64,000 bases of DNA from the NCBI GenBank assembly GCA_031272205.1, contig JAISUH010000047.1, positions 1-64,000 on the forward strand. The letters run 5' to 3'. The DNA is from Dysgonamonadaceae bacterium (lineage in GTDB: Bacteria > Bacteroidota > Bacteroidia > Bacteroidales > Dysgonomonadaceae). The notes beneath the pieces were generated by a model, which saw only the letters and a list, made by a program, of their open reading frames with translations, did no database searches and was not told the origin of the DNA. The translations under genes were made by a program, and so were the position numbers. Shown in pieces: positions 27,259 to 37,855 of the stretch (within the stretch, counting starts at the first letter, position 1; every line of letters starts with the position of its first letter).

Positions 27259-27279
27259 TATAAATTATCGTAATTTATA
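27259..27279. promoter_or_regulatory. Candidate operator dyad upstream of PUL
   Basis: tataaatta-tcg-taatttata, 9-bp perfect arms, 49 nt before ATG 27328. Confidence 0.4.
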
Positions 27280-27327
27280 TCATGAATTTTAGAGAGTACC
27301 AATCATCAATCAAAATGTTTATTTTTT

Positions 27328-28836
27328 ATGGATATGAAAAACTGTAAAACCATTAAACGGCTGCCCCTTTTTTGGGGAACACTGATTCTTTTATCAGCGG
27401 TGTTTTGCTTTTACGGCTGTAAGGATGACAACGATTCCGATACTTCGGAAATCGCGGCTTACGATCCTTCCAAGCCTGTTGTGATTTCTGATTTCACCCC
27501 CAAAGACGGTGGCGCTTATCAGAAAATTGTGATTTACGGCGATAATTTTGGTAATGACTCATCGCTGGTAACGGTTACTATTGGAGGTAAAGAGGCGACC
27601 CTCATCAGCGTGAAGGGAAACGCCCTCTATTGCTTTGTCCCTTCGGGAGCCTATTCGGGTGTGATAGAAATCAGCGTGGGCAAGGATGGAAGCCAAAAAA
27701 CAGTTACCGCAACCGATATTTTCGAATATCAGAAGAAGATGGTTGTGGGAACCTTGTGCGGCTATCGCAACGAATACGACAATCAGGGCTGGTCGGACGG
27801 TTCATTCGCAACCTGTTCAGGATTCCGCAACGACGGAACGATGAAGGTTGACCCGCGGGATCCCAATCACGTCTATGTGGTGTATGACAATGGCGTCGGC
27901 ATACAGTTGCTGGATCTGGAAAAGCAGGAACTTTCCACGCCCATCCACACATCCTCGTTTGTTACCGGCCGCTTGCGCAGTATCGACTTTACGCAGGACG
28001 GCGAATATATGGTTGTTACGACCGACTACGACGGCTGGGGCACGGGACGGAGTCCGAGTGTGTATCTGTTAAAGAGGAACAGCGACGGCTCGTTTACCGA
28101 TTCGAGCAATCCCCAGATAGTGGCTTCCTACAAACAGTGCAACGGCGCCGCCATACATCCGGTGAACGGAGATGAATTGTATTTCAACAGCTACGAGCGC
28201 GGGCAGGTATTCCGAATGGATATATCGAATTATTTTGCCACGATTGCAAGCGGCGGGAACTGGAATCCGGAAAAGGACGGCGGAAACTATACCGAGCTGT
28301 TCACTGTTCAGGATACCGGTTGGGAATTTCAGATTAACATTCATCCGAGCGGCAATTATGCGTATATTGTGGTCATTAACCAACATTACATCCTGCGCAC
28401 CGATTACAACTGGGCCGAAAGCCGCTTTGCCCCGCCTTATGTTGTGGCCGGCCAAGTCCGCAGTGGGGGATGGGTGGACGGCGCAGGCGTCAGCGCCCGT
28501 TTAAACAGGCCTTATCAGGGCGTATTTGTGAAAAATCAGGAATATGTGGATGAAGGACGAAGCGATATCTATGATTTCTATTTCTGCGACAATCAAAATC
28601 ACGCCATTCGCAAACTGTCTCAGGAAGGCGTTGTAACCACTTATGCCGGGCGCGGACGTTCGGGACAGGCCATGGATAACAACGTTTGGGGCACCGAGGA
28701 CGGCGATTTGCGCGAAGTGGCGCGTTTTCGCGACCCGACAGGCCTTGCTTACGACGAAAGAAGCAATACCTTCTATATCTTGGATACGGTAGGTCGCAAG
28801 ATCCGTACGATTTCGATGGAAAAAGAAGAGCCATAG
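27328..28836 (+). CDS. IPT/TIG-domain plus NHL-repeat lipoprotein (surface glycan-binding candidate)
   Basis: Lipobox FCFYGCKDD; PVVISDFTPKDGGAYQKIVIYGDNFGNDSSLVTVTIGGKEA (TIG); NHAIRKLSQEGVVTTYAGRG and FRDPTGLAYDERSNTFYILD (NHL). Confidence 0.88.
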   Translation: MDMKNCKTIKRLPLFWGTLILLSAVFCFYGCKDDNDSDTSEIAAYDPSKPVVISDFTPKDGGAYQKIVIYGDNFGNDSSLVTVTIGGKEATLISVKGNALYCFVPSGAYSGVIEISVGKDGSQKTVTATDIFEYQKKMVVGTLCGYRNEYDNQGWSDGSFATCSGFRNDGTMKVDPRDPNHVYVVYDNGVGIQLLDLEKQELSTPIHTSSFVTGRLRSIDFTQDGEYMVVTTDYDGWGTGRSPSVYLLKRNSDGSFTDSSNPQIVASYKQCNGAAIHPVNGDELYFNSYERGQVFRMDISNYFATIASGGNWNPEKDGGNYTELFTVQDTGWEFQINIHPSGNYAYIVVINQHYILRTDYNWAESRFAPPYVVAGQVRSGGWVDGAGVSARLNRPYQGVFVKNQEYVDEGRSDIYDFYFCDNQNHAIRKLSQEGVVTTYAGRGRSGQAMDNNVWGTEDGDLREVARFRDPTGLAYDERSNTFYILDTVGRKIRTISMEKEEP

Positions 28837-28886
28837 ACACAGGAGAGCGAAAGAGAATCTAACGAATAAACACAATATTAATATAT

Positions 28887-31800
28887 ATGAAAAAGTATTT
28901 AATGATAGTTGTTACGCTCTTGTTGAGCTTCTCGGCGTTTGCTCAACAAACCGTAACGGTAAAAGGGACTGTTACCGACGAGAATGGCGAGCCCATGATC
29001 GGTGTGAATGTTATCGTGAAAGATGTGCCGGGTCTGGGGGCCGTTACCGACCTCGACGGCCGTTACAGCTTGAAAATGGAACCCTATCACCAGTTGACCT
29101 TTTCTTACATTGGTTACAAACCCGTGGTGGTATTGGTCAAGGACGAATACACGATAAATGTGAAGATGGAAGAGACGGAATCCAGTGTTTTGGATGAAGT
29201 GGTGGTAACCGGTATGGGTACGCAGAAGAAACTGACGGTTACCGGAGCGATTACCAACGTGAATGTGGAAGAACTGAAGCACGTGCCTTCATCCAACCTG
29301 TCGAACGTGCTGGCGGGGAATGTGCCGGGTATTCTTGCGATGCAAACATCGGGGCAGCCGGGTAAAAACACCTCGGAATTTTGGGTGCGCGGTATCTCGA
29401 CTTTTGGAGCCAGCAACAGCGCTTACATCCTTGTCGATGGTTTTGAACGCAACAACCTGAACGAAATCAATATCGAAGATATCGAATCTTTCAGCGTGTT
29501 GAAAGATGCTTCGGCAACGGCTATTTACGGGTCGAAAGGCGCCAACGGCGTAATCTTGATTACCACGAAACACGGTAAAGCCGGTAAGGTGAATATCAGC
29601 GGCAAGGTGGAAACCTCCTACAATACCCGCACGATAACGCCGCAATTTGTGGATGGCAATACCTACGCCAATCTTGCAAACGAAGCCCGCATTACGCGCA
29701 ACATGAGTGTGCTCTATCAGCCTGAAGAATTGGAAATCCTCCGTTTGGGATTAGACCCCGACATGTATCCGAATGTGGATTGGATGGACGTTCTGCTGAA
29801 AGACGGCGCATACAGCTACCGCGCCAATGTGAATGTGAACGGCGGCGGTTCCACCGCGCGTTATTACGTGTCGGCCAGTTATGTGGAAGACGAAGGGATG
29901 TATTATACCGACGATACGTTGAAAAAAGATTACGATACCAACGCCAATTACAAACGCTATACTTACCGTTTGAATACCGACGTCGATATCACGAAAACCT
30001 CCCTGGTGAAAATCGGGATTTCCGGCTCTTTGGCCAAGCGCAACAGCCCGGGTTTGGGAGATAACGATGTGTGGGGCGAGCTTTTCGGGTACAACGCCAT
30101 CAGCACCCCGATCCTCTATTCCAACGGGCGTATTCCCGCCGTGGGAACCGGAAACAAAACCAACCCGTGGGTAGCGGCTACCCAAACCGGATACAACGAA
30201 AACTGGGACAATAACATCCAGACGAACATCACTTTGGAGCAGAATTTAGAGGGCATCACCAAAGGCTTGCGCTTTGTCGGCCGTTTCGGGTACGACACCA
30301 ACAACAGCAACTGGATCAACCGCCGCCGCTGGCCGGATCAGTGGAAGGCTTTGAGCCGCGACACGGAAACCGGCGAAATCGTTTGGGATCATGTGTCCAC
30401 GGCAACCGATATGTATCAGGAGAGCGGGTCGGGCGGAGACCGGCGCGAGTTTTTGGACTTGTTGTTAAGCTGGGAACGCGCTTACAAAGAACAGCATCAT
30501 ATAGGCGCTACGCTCCGATATACGCAGGATTCTAAAAAACAGACGGTTGATATAGGCGGCGATATTAAAAACGGAGTAGCCCGCCGCAATCAAGGTTTGG
30601 CAGGTCGCGTTACTTATAACTGGAAATACCGCTATTTTGTCGATTTCAACTTTGGTTATACCGGTTCCGAGAATTTTGCGGTAGGACACCAGTACGGTTT
30701 CTTCCCCGCCTATTCGTTTGCATGGAACGTAGCCGAAGAACCCCTTGTCAAGAAGAATGCGAGCTGGTTGGAAATGTTCAAGATCCGCTATTCGCACGGT
30801 AAAGTGGGGAACGACAATATGGGCGATGAACGCTTCCCGTTTTTATATACAATCTCAGGTACCAATACCGGCTACAACTGGGGAACAGCCTCGTATAACA
30901 ATTCGGATTCGGGATTGCACTATACACAGATAGCCTCGCCCAACGTTACCTGGGAAATCGCTACCAAAGACGACCTTGGGATCGACTTATCGCTGTTGCA
31001 TAACAAGGTTTCGGCTACGGTGGATTATTTTCACGAAGAACGTACCGGCATCTATATGACACGTAATTACTTGCCCTTGATTACCGGTTTGGAAAGCAGC
31101 CCGAAAGCCAATGTGGGAGCGGTTCGTTCGAGAGGTTTCGACGGTAATTTTTCTCTCCGAGAAAAAGTGGGTAATGTGGATATTACCGTTCGCGGGAACA
31201 TGACTTTCAGTAAGAACGAAGTCTTGGAAAAAGACGAAGAAAACAATGTTTACAGCTATCAATACGAAAGGGGATACCGCGTCGATCAACAAAAAGGCTT
31301 GATAGCCTTGGGATTGTTCAAGGATTACGACGATATCCGCACAAGCCCGAAGCAGGAATACGGCGTTGTGCAGCCGGGAGACATCAAATACAAAGATGTG
31401 AACGGCGACGGCGTGGTTAACGACGGCGACAAAGTGGCCATTGGCGCCACTACACGTCCCAATTTGATTTACGGGCTTGGCGCTTCGTTTGCATGGAAGG
31501 GGTTCGACGTGAACGTCCATTTTCAAGGAGCGGGCAAATCGACTTTCCCCATTTACGGCAAAAACGTGTTTGCATTTAGTGAGAACGATTGGGGGAACAT
31601 CATCATAGGCATGCTCGAAGATCGTTGGGTGGACAGCGAAACAGCGGCGATACTCGGTATTGCGGCCAACGAAGACCCCAACGCTTCCTATCCGCGTTTG
31701 AGTTACGGCGGGAATAGCAACAACCAGCAATATTCGTCTTTCTGGTTGCGTGACGGCCGTTATCTTCGTTTGAAGAATTTGGATGTGGGATACACCTTGC

Positions 31801-31973
31801 CTAAGAATCTGATTAACCGCTTCCATATTAACGAAATTCGTCTCTTTCTGACGGGTTCAAACTTGATTACGTGGTCGAGTTTCAAACTCTGGGATCCGGA
31901 ATCGGCACAACCCCGCGGGGAAGAATATCCCTTGACGAAATCGATAACGATGGGCTTAAGTATCAACTTATAA
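28887..31973 (+). CDS. SusC-family TonB-dependent outer-membrane transporter
   Basis: Carboxypeptidase-like N-domain VKGTVTDENGEPMIGVNVIVKD; plug IEDIESFSVLKDASATAIYGSKGANGVILITTK; 1028 aa. Confidence 0.97.
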   Translation: MKKYLMIVVTLLLSFSAFAQQTVTVKGTVTDENGEPMIGVNVIVKDVPGLGAVTDLDGRYSLKMEPYHQLTFSYIGYKPVVVLVKDEYTINVKMEETESSVLDEVVVTGMGTQKKLTVTGAITNVNVEELKHVPSSNLSNVLAGNVPGILAMQTSGQPGKNTSEFWVRGISTFGASNSAYILVDGFERNNLNEINIEDIESFSVLKDASATAIYGSKGANGVILITTKHGKAGKVNISGKVETSYNTRTITPQFVDGNTYANLANEARITRNMSVLYQPEELEILRLGLDPDMYPNVDWMDVLLKDGAYSYRANVNVNGGGSTARYYVSASYVEDEGMYYTDDTLKKDYDTNANYKRYTYRLNTDVDITKTSLVKIGISGSLAKRNSPGLGDNDVWGELFGYNAISTPILYSNGRIPAVGTGNKTNPWVAATQTGYNENWDNNIQTNITLEQNLEGITKGLRFVGRFGYDTNNSNWINRRRWPDQWKALSRDTETGEIVWDHVSTATDMYQESGSGGDRREFLDLLLSWERAYKEQHHIGATLRYTQDSKKQTVDIGGDIKNGVARRNQGLAGRVTYNWKYRYFVDFNFGYTGSENFAVGHQYGFFPAYSFAWNVAEEPLVKKNASWLEMFKIRYSHGKVGNDNMGDERFPFLYTISGTNTGYNWGTASYNNSDSGLHYTQIASPNVTWEIATKDDLGIDLSLLHNKVSATVDYFHEERTGIYMTRNYLPLITGLESSPKANVGAVRSRGFDGNFSLREKVGNVDITVRGNMTFSKNEVLEKDEENNVYSYQYERGYRVDQQKGLIALGLFKDYDDIRTSPKQEYGVVQPGDIKYKDVNGDGVVNDGDKVAIGATTRPNLIYGLGASFAWKGFDVNVHFQGAGKSTFPIYGKNVFAFSENDWGNIIIGMLEDRWVDSETAAILGIAANEDPNASYPRLSYGGNSNNQQYSSFWLRDGRYLRLKNLDVGYTLPKNLINRFHINEIRLFLTGSNLITWSSFKLWDPESAQPRGEEYPLTKSITMGLSINL

Positions 31974-31986
31974 AATAAAGAAAGTT

Positions 31987-34026
31987 ATGACAAAGAAAAT
32001 ATATCAATTACTGTTAGTCGTGTCGGCTATGGGATTTGCATCGTCCTGTTCCGATTATTTGGACTCAGACAAATATTTTAAAGACCGCACGACCATCGAG
32101 TCGATATTCACCGACCGTGATCGCACCGAACAATGGTTGGCTTATGCCTATTCCTTCCTCACGGGCGCTTGTGCGGATATTATATCCAAGGCCGGCGAGG
32201 GCAGTCCCCATTGCTACGACGATGCGATGTACTTCGGCGACCGCGATGTTACCTACGACCCGAAAGATGCGAACGACCTTTCCTACAACAAATACCGGTC
32301 GGGAGAGTACAGCGAGAACGAATTTAACGAGGTGTGGCCCCGTTGCTATAAAGGGATTTATCAGGCATCGGTTTTTATCCACAATATCGATATGAACCAG
32401 ACGATGACGGATGTGGAACGCACGGATTACAAAGGGCAGGCACGTTTTGTCCGCGCCTATTTCTATTGGCTCTTGCTCCGCAAATACGGCCCCATACCTT
32501 TGATGCCCGATGAAGGGGTGGATTACACCCAGAGTTACGACGACATTGCCACTCCGCGCAGCTCCTACGAGGAAGTCGCCGACTTTATCAGCAGCGAGAT
32601 GGTTCAAGCCGCTAAGGAATTGCAATATACCAAGCGCATCGATAACGAAAACATCTCACGTCCGACCAAAGGAGCAGCCTTGGCAACCCGCGCTTACGCG
32701 CTGATTTTTGCGGCCAGCCCCTTGGCAAACGGAAACGACGACGAGTTTGCTCAGGCTTTGGTTGACGATCAGGGACGCCGTTTGCTCTCCCAAGAATACA
32801 GCGAAGAGAAATGGGCGAAAGCGGCGGCCGCCTGCAAAGACGTGATAGAGCTGGGTGTGTATGACTTGTATCATGCAGCCTTCTCTACAAACGATAACGG
32901 GCTTCACGACCGGCCGACAATCGTTCCTCCGGCCGACGGCAATTTTTCGAATAACGACTGGCCGAAAGGATGGCGGAATATCGACCCCTTTAAATCCTAC
33001 CGGAACCTGTTCGACGGAAATATGCCGGCCGATAACACGGAATTGATTTTCTCGCGGGTAAACAATACCTCTCAAGTAGCGTCCATGGTGATCCACCAAA
33101 TGCCGCGCGACTTTGGCGGATGGAACACGCACGGATTGACCCAGAAGATGGTGGACGCCTATTACATGAACGACGGCAGCGACGTTCCGGGGAAAGATAA
33201 GGAGATAGGCCGTGGCAACGGTTCCGAGCGGCCGACCGGTTTTACGACGCAGGACGATGTGGATGCCGGTCTTTATAAACCCCTGCTCGCGAATGTTTCC
33301 CTGCAATATGCAAACCGCGAACCGCGATTTTATGCTTCGGTGTCCTATAACGGAGCGGTATGGCATTACCTGAGCCGCACCGAACCCAACGACCGCAACC
33401 GTCAGACCTTCTATTACAGGGGCGGCGGCAACGGATTTATGAATACGCCTTTCCATTTGCGCACGGGCATAGGCGTTATGAAATTTGTCAGTCCCGAAGA
33501 TAACCCCAGTAATATCCGTGCTAAATTGGAGCCGGCCATACGTTATGCCGATATCCTGTTGCTCTATGCCGAAGCCCTGAATGAACTCGACGGCAGTTAC
33601 AGCATTGACTCTTGGGACGGCTCGACAACTTATACCATCAACCGCGATAAAGCGGAGATGCAGAAAGGGATTCATCCGGTACGCATCCGCGCCGGTTTGC
33701 CGGACTACTCTTCTTCGGTATATGGAAATAAAGATGAATTGCGGAAAGCCTTGAAACGCGAACGAATGATTGAATTGCTGGGAGAAGGCAAACGTTACTT
33801 CGATCTCCGTCGCTGGAAAGACGCTCCGGTGGAAGAAGCCATGCAGATTTACGGTTGCAACGTGATTATGACTGCGGCACAGCGGGAAGAGTTCCATCAA
33901 CCGGTGGCCATTTTTAATCTGTCTTCGACTTTTTCTCCCAAATTGTATTTCTGGCCGATCAGGCACGACGAGTTGAAACACAACAAACGTTTGACTCAAA
34001 CTCCGGGCTGGAAATCTTATGATTAA
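31987..34026 (+). CDS. SusD/RagB-family outer-membrane lipoprotein
   Basis: Lipobox ASSCSDYLD; QARFVRAYFYWLLLRKYGPIPLMP; RYADILLLYAEALNEL; RERMIELLGEGKRYFDLRRWKD. Confidence 0.97.
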   Translation: MTKKIYQLLLVVSAMGFASSCSDYLDSDKYFKDRTTIESIFTDRDRTEQWLAYAYSFLTGACADIISKAGEGSPHCYDDAMYFGDRDVTYDPKDANDLSYNKYRSGEYSENEFNEVWPRCYKGIYQASVFIHNIDMNQTMTDVERTDYKGQARFVRAYFYWLLLRKYGPIPLMPDEGVDYTQSYDDIATPRSSYEEVADFISSEMVQAAKELQYTKRIDNENISRPTKGAALATRAYALIFAASPLANGNDDEFAQALVDDQGRRLLSQEYSEEKWAKAAAACKDVIELGVYDLYHAAFSTNDNGLHDRPTIVPPADGNFSNNDWPKGWRNIDPFKSYRNLFDGNMPADNTELIFSRVNNTSQVASMVIHQMPRDFGGWNTHGLTQKMVDAYYMNDGSDVPGKDKEIGRGNGSERPTGFTTQDDVDAGLYKPLLANVSLQYANREPRFYASVSYNGAVWHYLSRTEPNDRNRQTFYYRGGGNGFMNTPFHLRTGIGVMKFVSPEDNPSNIRAKLEPAIRYADILLLYAEALNELDGSYSIDSWDGSTTYTINRDKAEMQKGIHPVRIRAGLPDYSSSVYGNKDELRKALKRERMIELLGEGKRYFDLRRWKDAPVEEAMQIYGCNVIMTAAQREEFHQPVAIFNLSSTFSPKLYFWPIRHDELKHNKRLTQTPGWKSYD

Positions 34027-34064
34027 AATTCATGTATGACCTAAGCGTAAAAAAATTATATTGT

Positions 34065-35093
34065 ATGAAAAAAATATATACTTCAATAGTATTGGCTCTG
34101 ATGGCCATGCTTATATGCACTTCCTGCAACGATGAATGGACGGAAGAACAGTTTGAGCATTACATCGCTTTCAGTTCGCCCTTGGATTCGAAAGGGGTAA
34201 CCGTGCTTTACGTTCCTTACAGCCGTAAGGATAGCGACGGGAATTTCCGCATAGGAGAAGGACGGTCGAACTACGAACTGCCGATGATCGTCAGCGGTTC
34301 GACGACTAACGAGCAGAAAATCACCGTACATGTTGCTCACGATCCCGATACGCTGAACGTGCTGAACGTGGAACGTTACCAAAGTCGTACCGACTTGTTT
34401 TATCAGGATATGGGACAGGGTAGTTATGTGTCTTTCCCCGAAACGACGGTTATCGAGTCCGGAGAAGATGTCGGGTTGCTGGATATCAGTTTCGATTTCC
34501 GCGGCATCGATATGTCGAAAAAATGGGTGCTTCCGTTGACGATTGTCGATAATCCTTCTTACAACTATCAATCGAATCCGCGTAAAAACTACGCCAAAGC
34601 TCTGTTGCGGGTTATGCCCTTCAACAGCTATTCGGGCAACTATTCCGGAACGGCTTTGCTGAACTACATTAAGGGCGATGAAGGGAACGGAGCCATTTTG
34701 GCGAACACCATCACGGGATATGTAGTGGACGAGAATACCATATTCTTTTATGCAGGCACCATCAACGAAGATCGTACCGACCGGGCGAATTACAAAATCT
34801 ATGCCGAATTTTCGGGAGGTACGACCGGGGGCGTTATCCGGTTTTACGCGGATAATGCCAATTTGGCCTTTGTGAACAACAAAGAGGCTTCGTACCGTAT
34901 TATCGAAGAGATGGATGCCGTCCGCCCGTATTTGATGCGGCGTTATATCATCATCAATAATATCGATTACGAATACACGGACTATACCTCTGTACCCGGT
35001 TCGAGTATCGTATATTCGGTAAAAGGTTCTCTGACCTTAGAACGGGATATCAATACTCAAATTCCGGACGAAGATCAGGCCATAGAATGGTAA
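34065..35093 (+). CDS. DUF1735/SusE-like lipoprotein
   Basis: MKKIYTSIVLALMAMLICTSCNDEW lipobox; position directly after SusD. Confidence 0.75.
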   Translation: MKKIYTSIVLALMAMLICTSCNDEWTEEQFEHYIAFSSPLDSKGVTVLYVPYSRKDSDGNFRIGEGRSNYELPMIVSGSTTNEQKITVHVAHDPDTLNVLNVERYQSRTDLFYQDMGQGSYVSFPETTVIESGEDVGLLDISFDFRGIDMSKKWVLPLTIVDNPSYNYQSNPRKNYAKALLRVMPFNSYSGNYSGTALLNYIKGDEGNGAILANTITGYVVDENTIFFYAGTINEDRTDRANYKIYAEFSGGTTGGVIRFYADNANLAFVNNKEASYRIIEEMDAVRPYLMRRYIIINNIDYEYTDYTSVPGSSIVYSVKGSLTLERDINTQIPDEDQAIEW

Positions 35094-35106
35094 TTTTACT
35101 GTTTTT

Positions 35107-35139
35107 GACATAGAAATGCTGTTAAAGCATTTCTATGTC
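35107..35139 (+). terminator. Intercistronic 14-bp hairpin between DUF1735-like and glutaminase-like genes
   Basis: gacatagaaatgct-gttaa-agcatttctatgtc, perfect 14-bp stem, tail tgtttt. Confidence 0.7.
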
Positions 35140-35164
35140 TGTTTTAACTATTAAATAAATCAAG

Positions 35165-37726
35165 ATGAATAAAAAAATGTTGAGCTTGCTCTTTTTTCCG
35201 ATTTCGGTTTTAAGTGCATGTCAGGAAAGCGCTCCGCAAAACTATATCATTACCACCGGTCTGTATAGTCAGCTTCGCGCACCGGCCTATCCTTTGGTAA
35301 CGTCCGACCCGTATTTCAGCGGATGGTCTTATACGAACAACCTCTACGACGACCAGACGCGGCATTGGACGGGAAAAGAACTTCCTTTGCTGGGGGCGGT
35401 AAGGGTCGATGGCGAAAGCTATCGTTTCATGGGGAAGGAGAACCTGCCCTTGCGTCCGATTCTCGAAACGGCCAAAACGGATAAATGGACGGGGCAATAC
35501 ACTTTTGACAAGCCCAAAAACGACAGTTGGACCTCTCCCGATTTTGACGATGCTTCGTGGAAAACGGGCGCATCGGCTTTCGGCACAAAAGGTGAACCCA
35601 ACCTCTCGACGCTCTGGAAAACTCCCGATATTTGGGTGCGGCGTTCGTTTGAACTGAGTGAAGATTTATCGGGAAAAAGTATTTTCCTGAATTATTCGCA
35701 CGACGATATTTTTGAACTGTATATCAACGGCAAAAAAGTTGTCGATACCGGCTATTCGTGGCGATACGACGTAACGCAGGAATTGTCGGACGAGGTGAAA
35801 GCCCTGCTCAAAAAGGGCAAAAACGTGATAGCGGCGCATTGCCATAACGTAACGGGCGGCGCATACGTTGATTTTGGCCTCTTCGAAAAGGAGGAAAACA
35901 AAGAGTCCTTCACCCGGACGGCCGTCCAAAAATCGGCCAGCGTTTTGCCTACGCAAACCTTTTATACCTTCGAGTGCGGGCCGATAGAGCTTCAGGTTAT
36001 TTTCACAGCCCCGCTCTTGATCGACGATTTGGAATTGGTTTCCCGTCCGGTAAATTACCTGTCGTATCAGGTGAAATCGCTCGACGGCCAAGCTCACGAT
36101 ATACAAATCTATTTGGAAGCTACGCCTCAATGGGCGGTTAACGAAAACAGCCAAATCGTTGATTTCGATAAAATTGAGAAAAACGGATTCACCTTCCTGA
36201 AAACGGGAACCGTAGAACAGCCCGTTTTGCAAAAGAAAGGCGACGATTTGCGCATCGACTGGGGCTATTTTTATGTCGCCGCGAAATCGGATCCATCGGC
36301 AACGGTGAATTTTGGCGATTACTGGACTGCGAAAAAAGAATTTCAAACATCGGGGCAAATTTCTGCTGATCAACCCGCCTCGTTGTCCGGAGATATGGTC
36401 AAGAGCATGACCGTTTTGGCTTACAGCCGCGATTTGGGCAAGGTGGCGTCCGATTTCAAAACCGGCCACATCTTGTTGGGATACGACGACATATATTCCA
36501 TTCAATATTTCGGAAAAAATCTGAAAGGTTACTGGACGAACGACGGTAAGACGGATATTTTAGCGGCATTTGATAGCGCCGAGAAAGATTACGTTTCCAT
36601 CATGGAAGGTTGCAAAAAATTCGACGAGAAAATGATGGCCGACGCAAAACAATCGGGAGGCGAAAAATACGCCGAACTCTGCGCTTTGGCTTACCGCCAA
36701 TCCATCTCTGCGCATAAGTTGGTGAAAGACGAAGACGGCACACTGCTGTTTTTATCGAAAGAAAACAACAGCAACGGATGCATCAATACGGTGGACGTTA
36801 CTTATCCGTCGGCGCCCCTCTACTTGCTCTATAACACCGAATTGGCAAAGGGGCTGCTCAGCGGCATCTTTTACTATTGCGAAAGCGGCAAGTGGAAATA
36901 TCCCTTCGCACCCCACGACCTCGGCACATACCCCTTGGCCAACGGTCAGGTTTACGGCATGGAAAACGACGATTACGGCAACAAGATGCCGGTCGAGGAA
37001 TCGGGCAATGTGCTCATCCTGACGGCAGCTATCGCTCAAATGGATGGCAATGCCGATTATGCGGCGAAACACTGGCAAACGCTTACTACATGGACGGAAT
37101 TCCTCGTTCAATACGGTGTTGATCCTGAAAATCAACTCTGTACGGACGATTTTGCCGGACATCTTGCCCACAATGCCAACCTTTCCATCAAAGCCGTCAT
37201 GGGGATCGCTTCTTACGGCAAATTGGCTGCAATGCAGGGGAAGAACGACATTGCCGAAAAATACTTGAACATTGCAAAAGGCATGGCTGCCGAATGGCAA
37301 AAAATGGCGGACGACGGCGACCATTACCGCCTCGCGTTCGACCGTCCGGGTTCGTGGAGTCAAAAATACAATTTAGTTTGGGATAAATTGTTAGGATTTA
37401 GTATCTTTGACCCGCAGATCGCAAAGACGGAAATTGCCTATTATTTGAGCCATCAAAATGCCTTTGGTTTGCCTTTGGATAGCCGGAAAACCTATACGAA
37501 ATCGGATTGGATCATCTGGACGGCTACCATGGCTGACAATGCAAACGATTTTGAGGCCTTTATCGATGTGCTCTATAAATACGCCAATGAAACGTCATCG
37601 CGTGTCCCGTTGAGCGATTGGCACGAGACGACGGATGGCCGTCAAGTGGGCTTCAAAGCCCGTTCGGTGGTGGGCGGTTATTTTATGAAAATGTTGAGCG
37701 ATAAAATTCTGGCGGAGACTAAATAA
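35165..37726 (+). CDS. Glutaminase A-like (DUF4965-type) protein with GH2-like beta-sandwich insertion
   Basis: PAYPLVTSDPYFSGWSYTNNLYDDQTRHWTGKELPLLGAVRVDG; WTSPDFDDASWKTGASAFGTKG...LYINGKKV; DWHETTDGRQVGFKARSVVGGYFMKML. Confidence 0.85.
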   Translation: MNKKMLSLLFFPISVLSACQESAPQNYIITTGLYSQLRAPAYPLVTSDPYFSGWSYTNNLYDDQTRHWTGKELPLLGAVRVDGESYRFMGKENLPLRPILETAKTDKWTGQYTFDKPKNDSWTSPDFDDASWKTGASAFGTKGEPNLSTLWKTPDIWVRRSFELSEDLSGKSIFLNYSHDDIFELYINGKKVVDTGYSWRYDVTQELSDEVKALLKKGKNVIAAHCHNVTGGAYVDFGLFEKEENKESFTRTAVQKSASVLPTQTFYTFECGPIELQVIFTAPLLIDDLELVSRPVNYLSYQVKSLDGQAHDIQIYLEATPQWAVNENSQIVDFDKIEKNGFTFLKTGTVEQPVLQKKGDDLRIDWGYFYVAAKSDPSATVNFGDYWTAKKEFQTSGQISADQPASLSGDMVKSMTVLAYSRDLGKVASDFKTGHILLGYDDIYSIQYFGKNLKGYWTNDGKTDILAAFDSAEKDYVSIMEGCKKFDEKMMADAKQSGGEKYAELCALAYRQSISAHKLVKDEDGTLLFLSKENNSNGCINTVDVTYPSAPLYLLYNTELAKGLLSGIFYYCESGKWKYPFAPHDLGTYPLANGQVYGMENDDYGNKMPVEESGNVLILTAAIAQMDGNADYAAKHWQTLTTWTEFLVQYGVDPENQLCTDDFAGHLAHNANLSIKAVMGIASYGKLAAMQGKNDIAEKYLNIAKGMAAEWQKMADDGDHYRLAFDRPGSWSQKYNLVWDKLLGFSIFDPQIAKTEIAYYLSHQNAFGLPLDSRKTYTKSDWIIWTATMADNANDFEAFIDVLYKYANETSSRVPLSDWHETTDGRQVGFKARSVVGGYFMKMLSDKILAETK

Positions 37727-37771
37727 AATTTATTTATACGCCTCATTTTCTTGCTTTTAATACAAATAGAC

Positions 37772-37809
37772 GATGTATTCACGGATGCTGTTTTCTCCGT
37801 GAATACATC
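37772..37809 (+). terminator. Intercistronic 14-bp hairpin between glutaminase-like and GH127-like genes
   Basis: gatgtattcacgga...tccgtgaatacatc, perfect 14-bp stem, tail atctgtttt. Confidence 0.7.
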
Positions 37810-37855
37810 ATCTGTTTTCGTTCGTTTGATTGTTGTCCTTTAAAATAAAGTCCTT

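Noticed and set aside
32656-33999. 447-aa antisense ORF opposite SusD
   Set aside because: SusD is unambiguous on the + strand; the antisense translation lacks family features.
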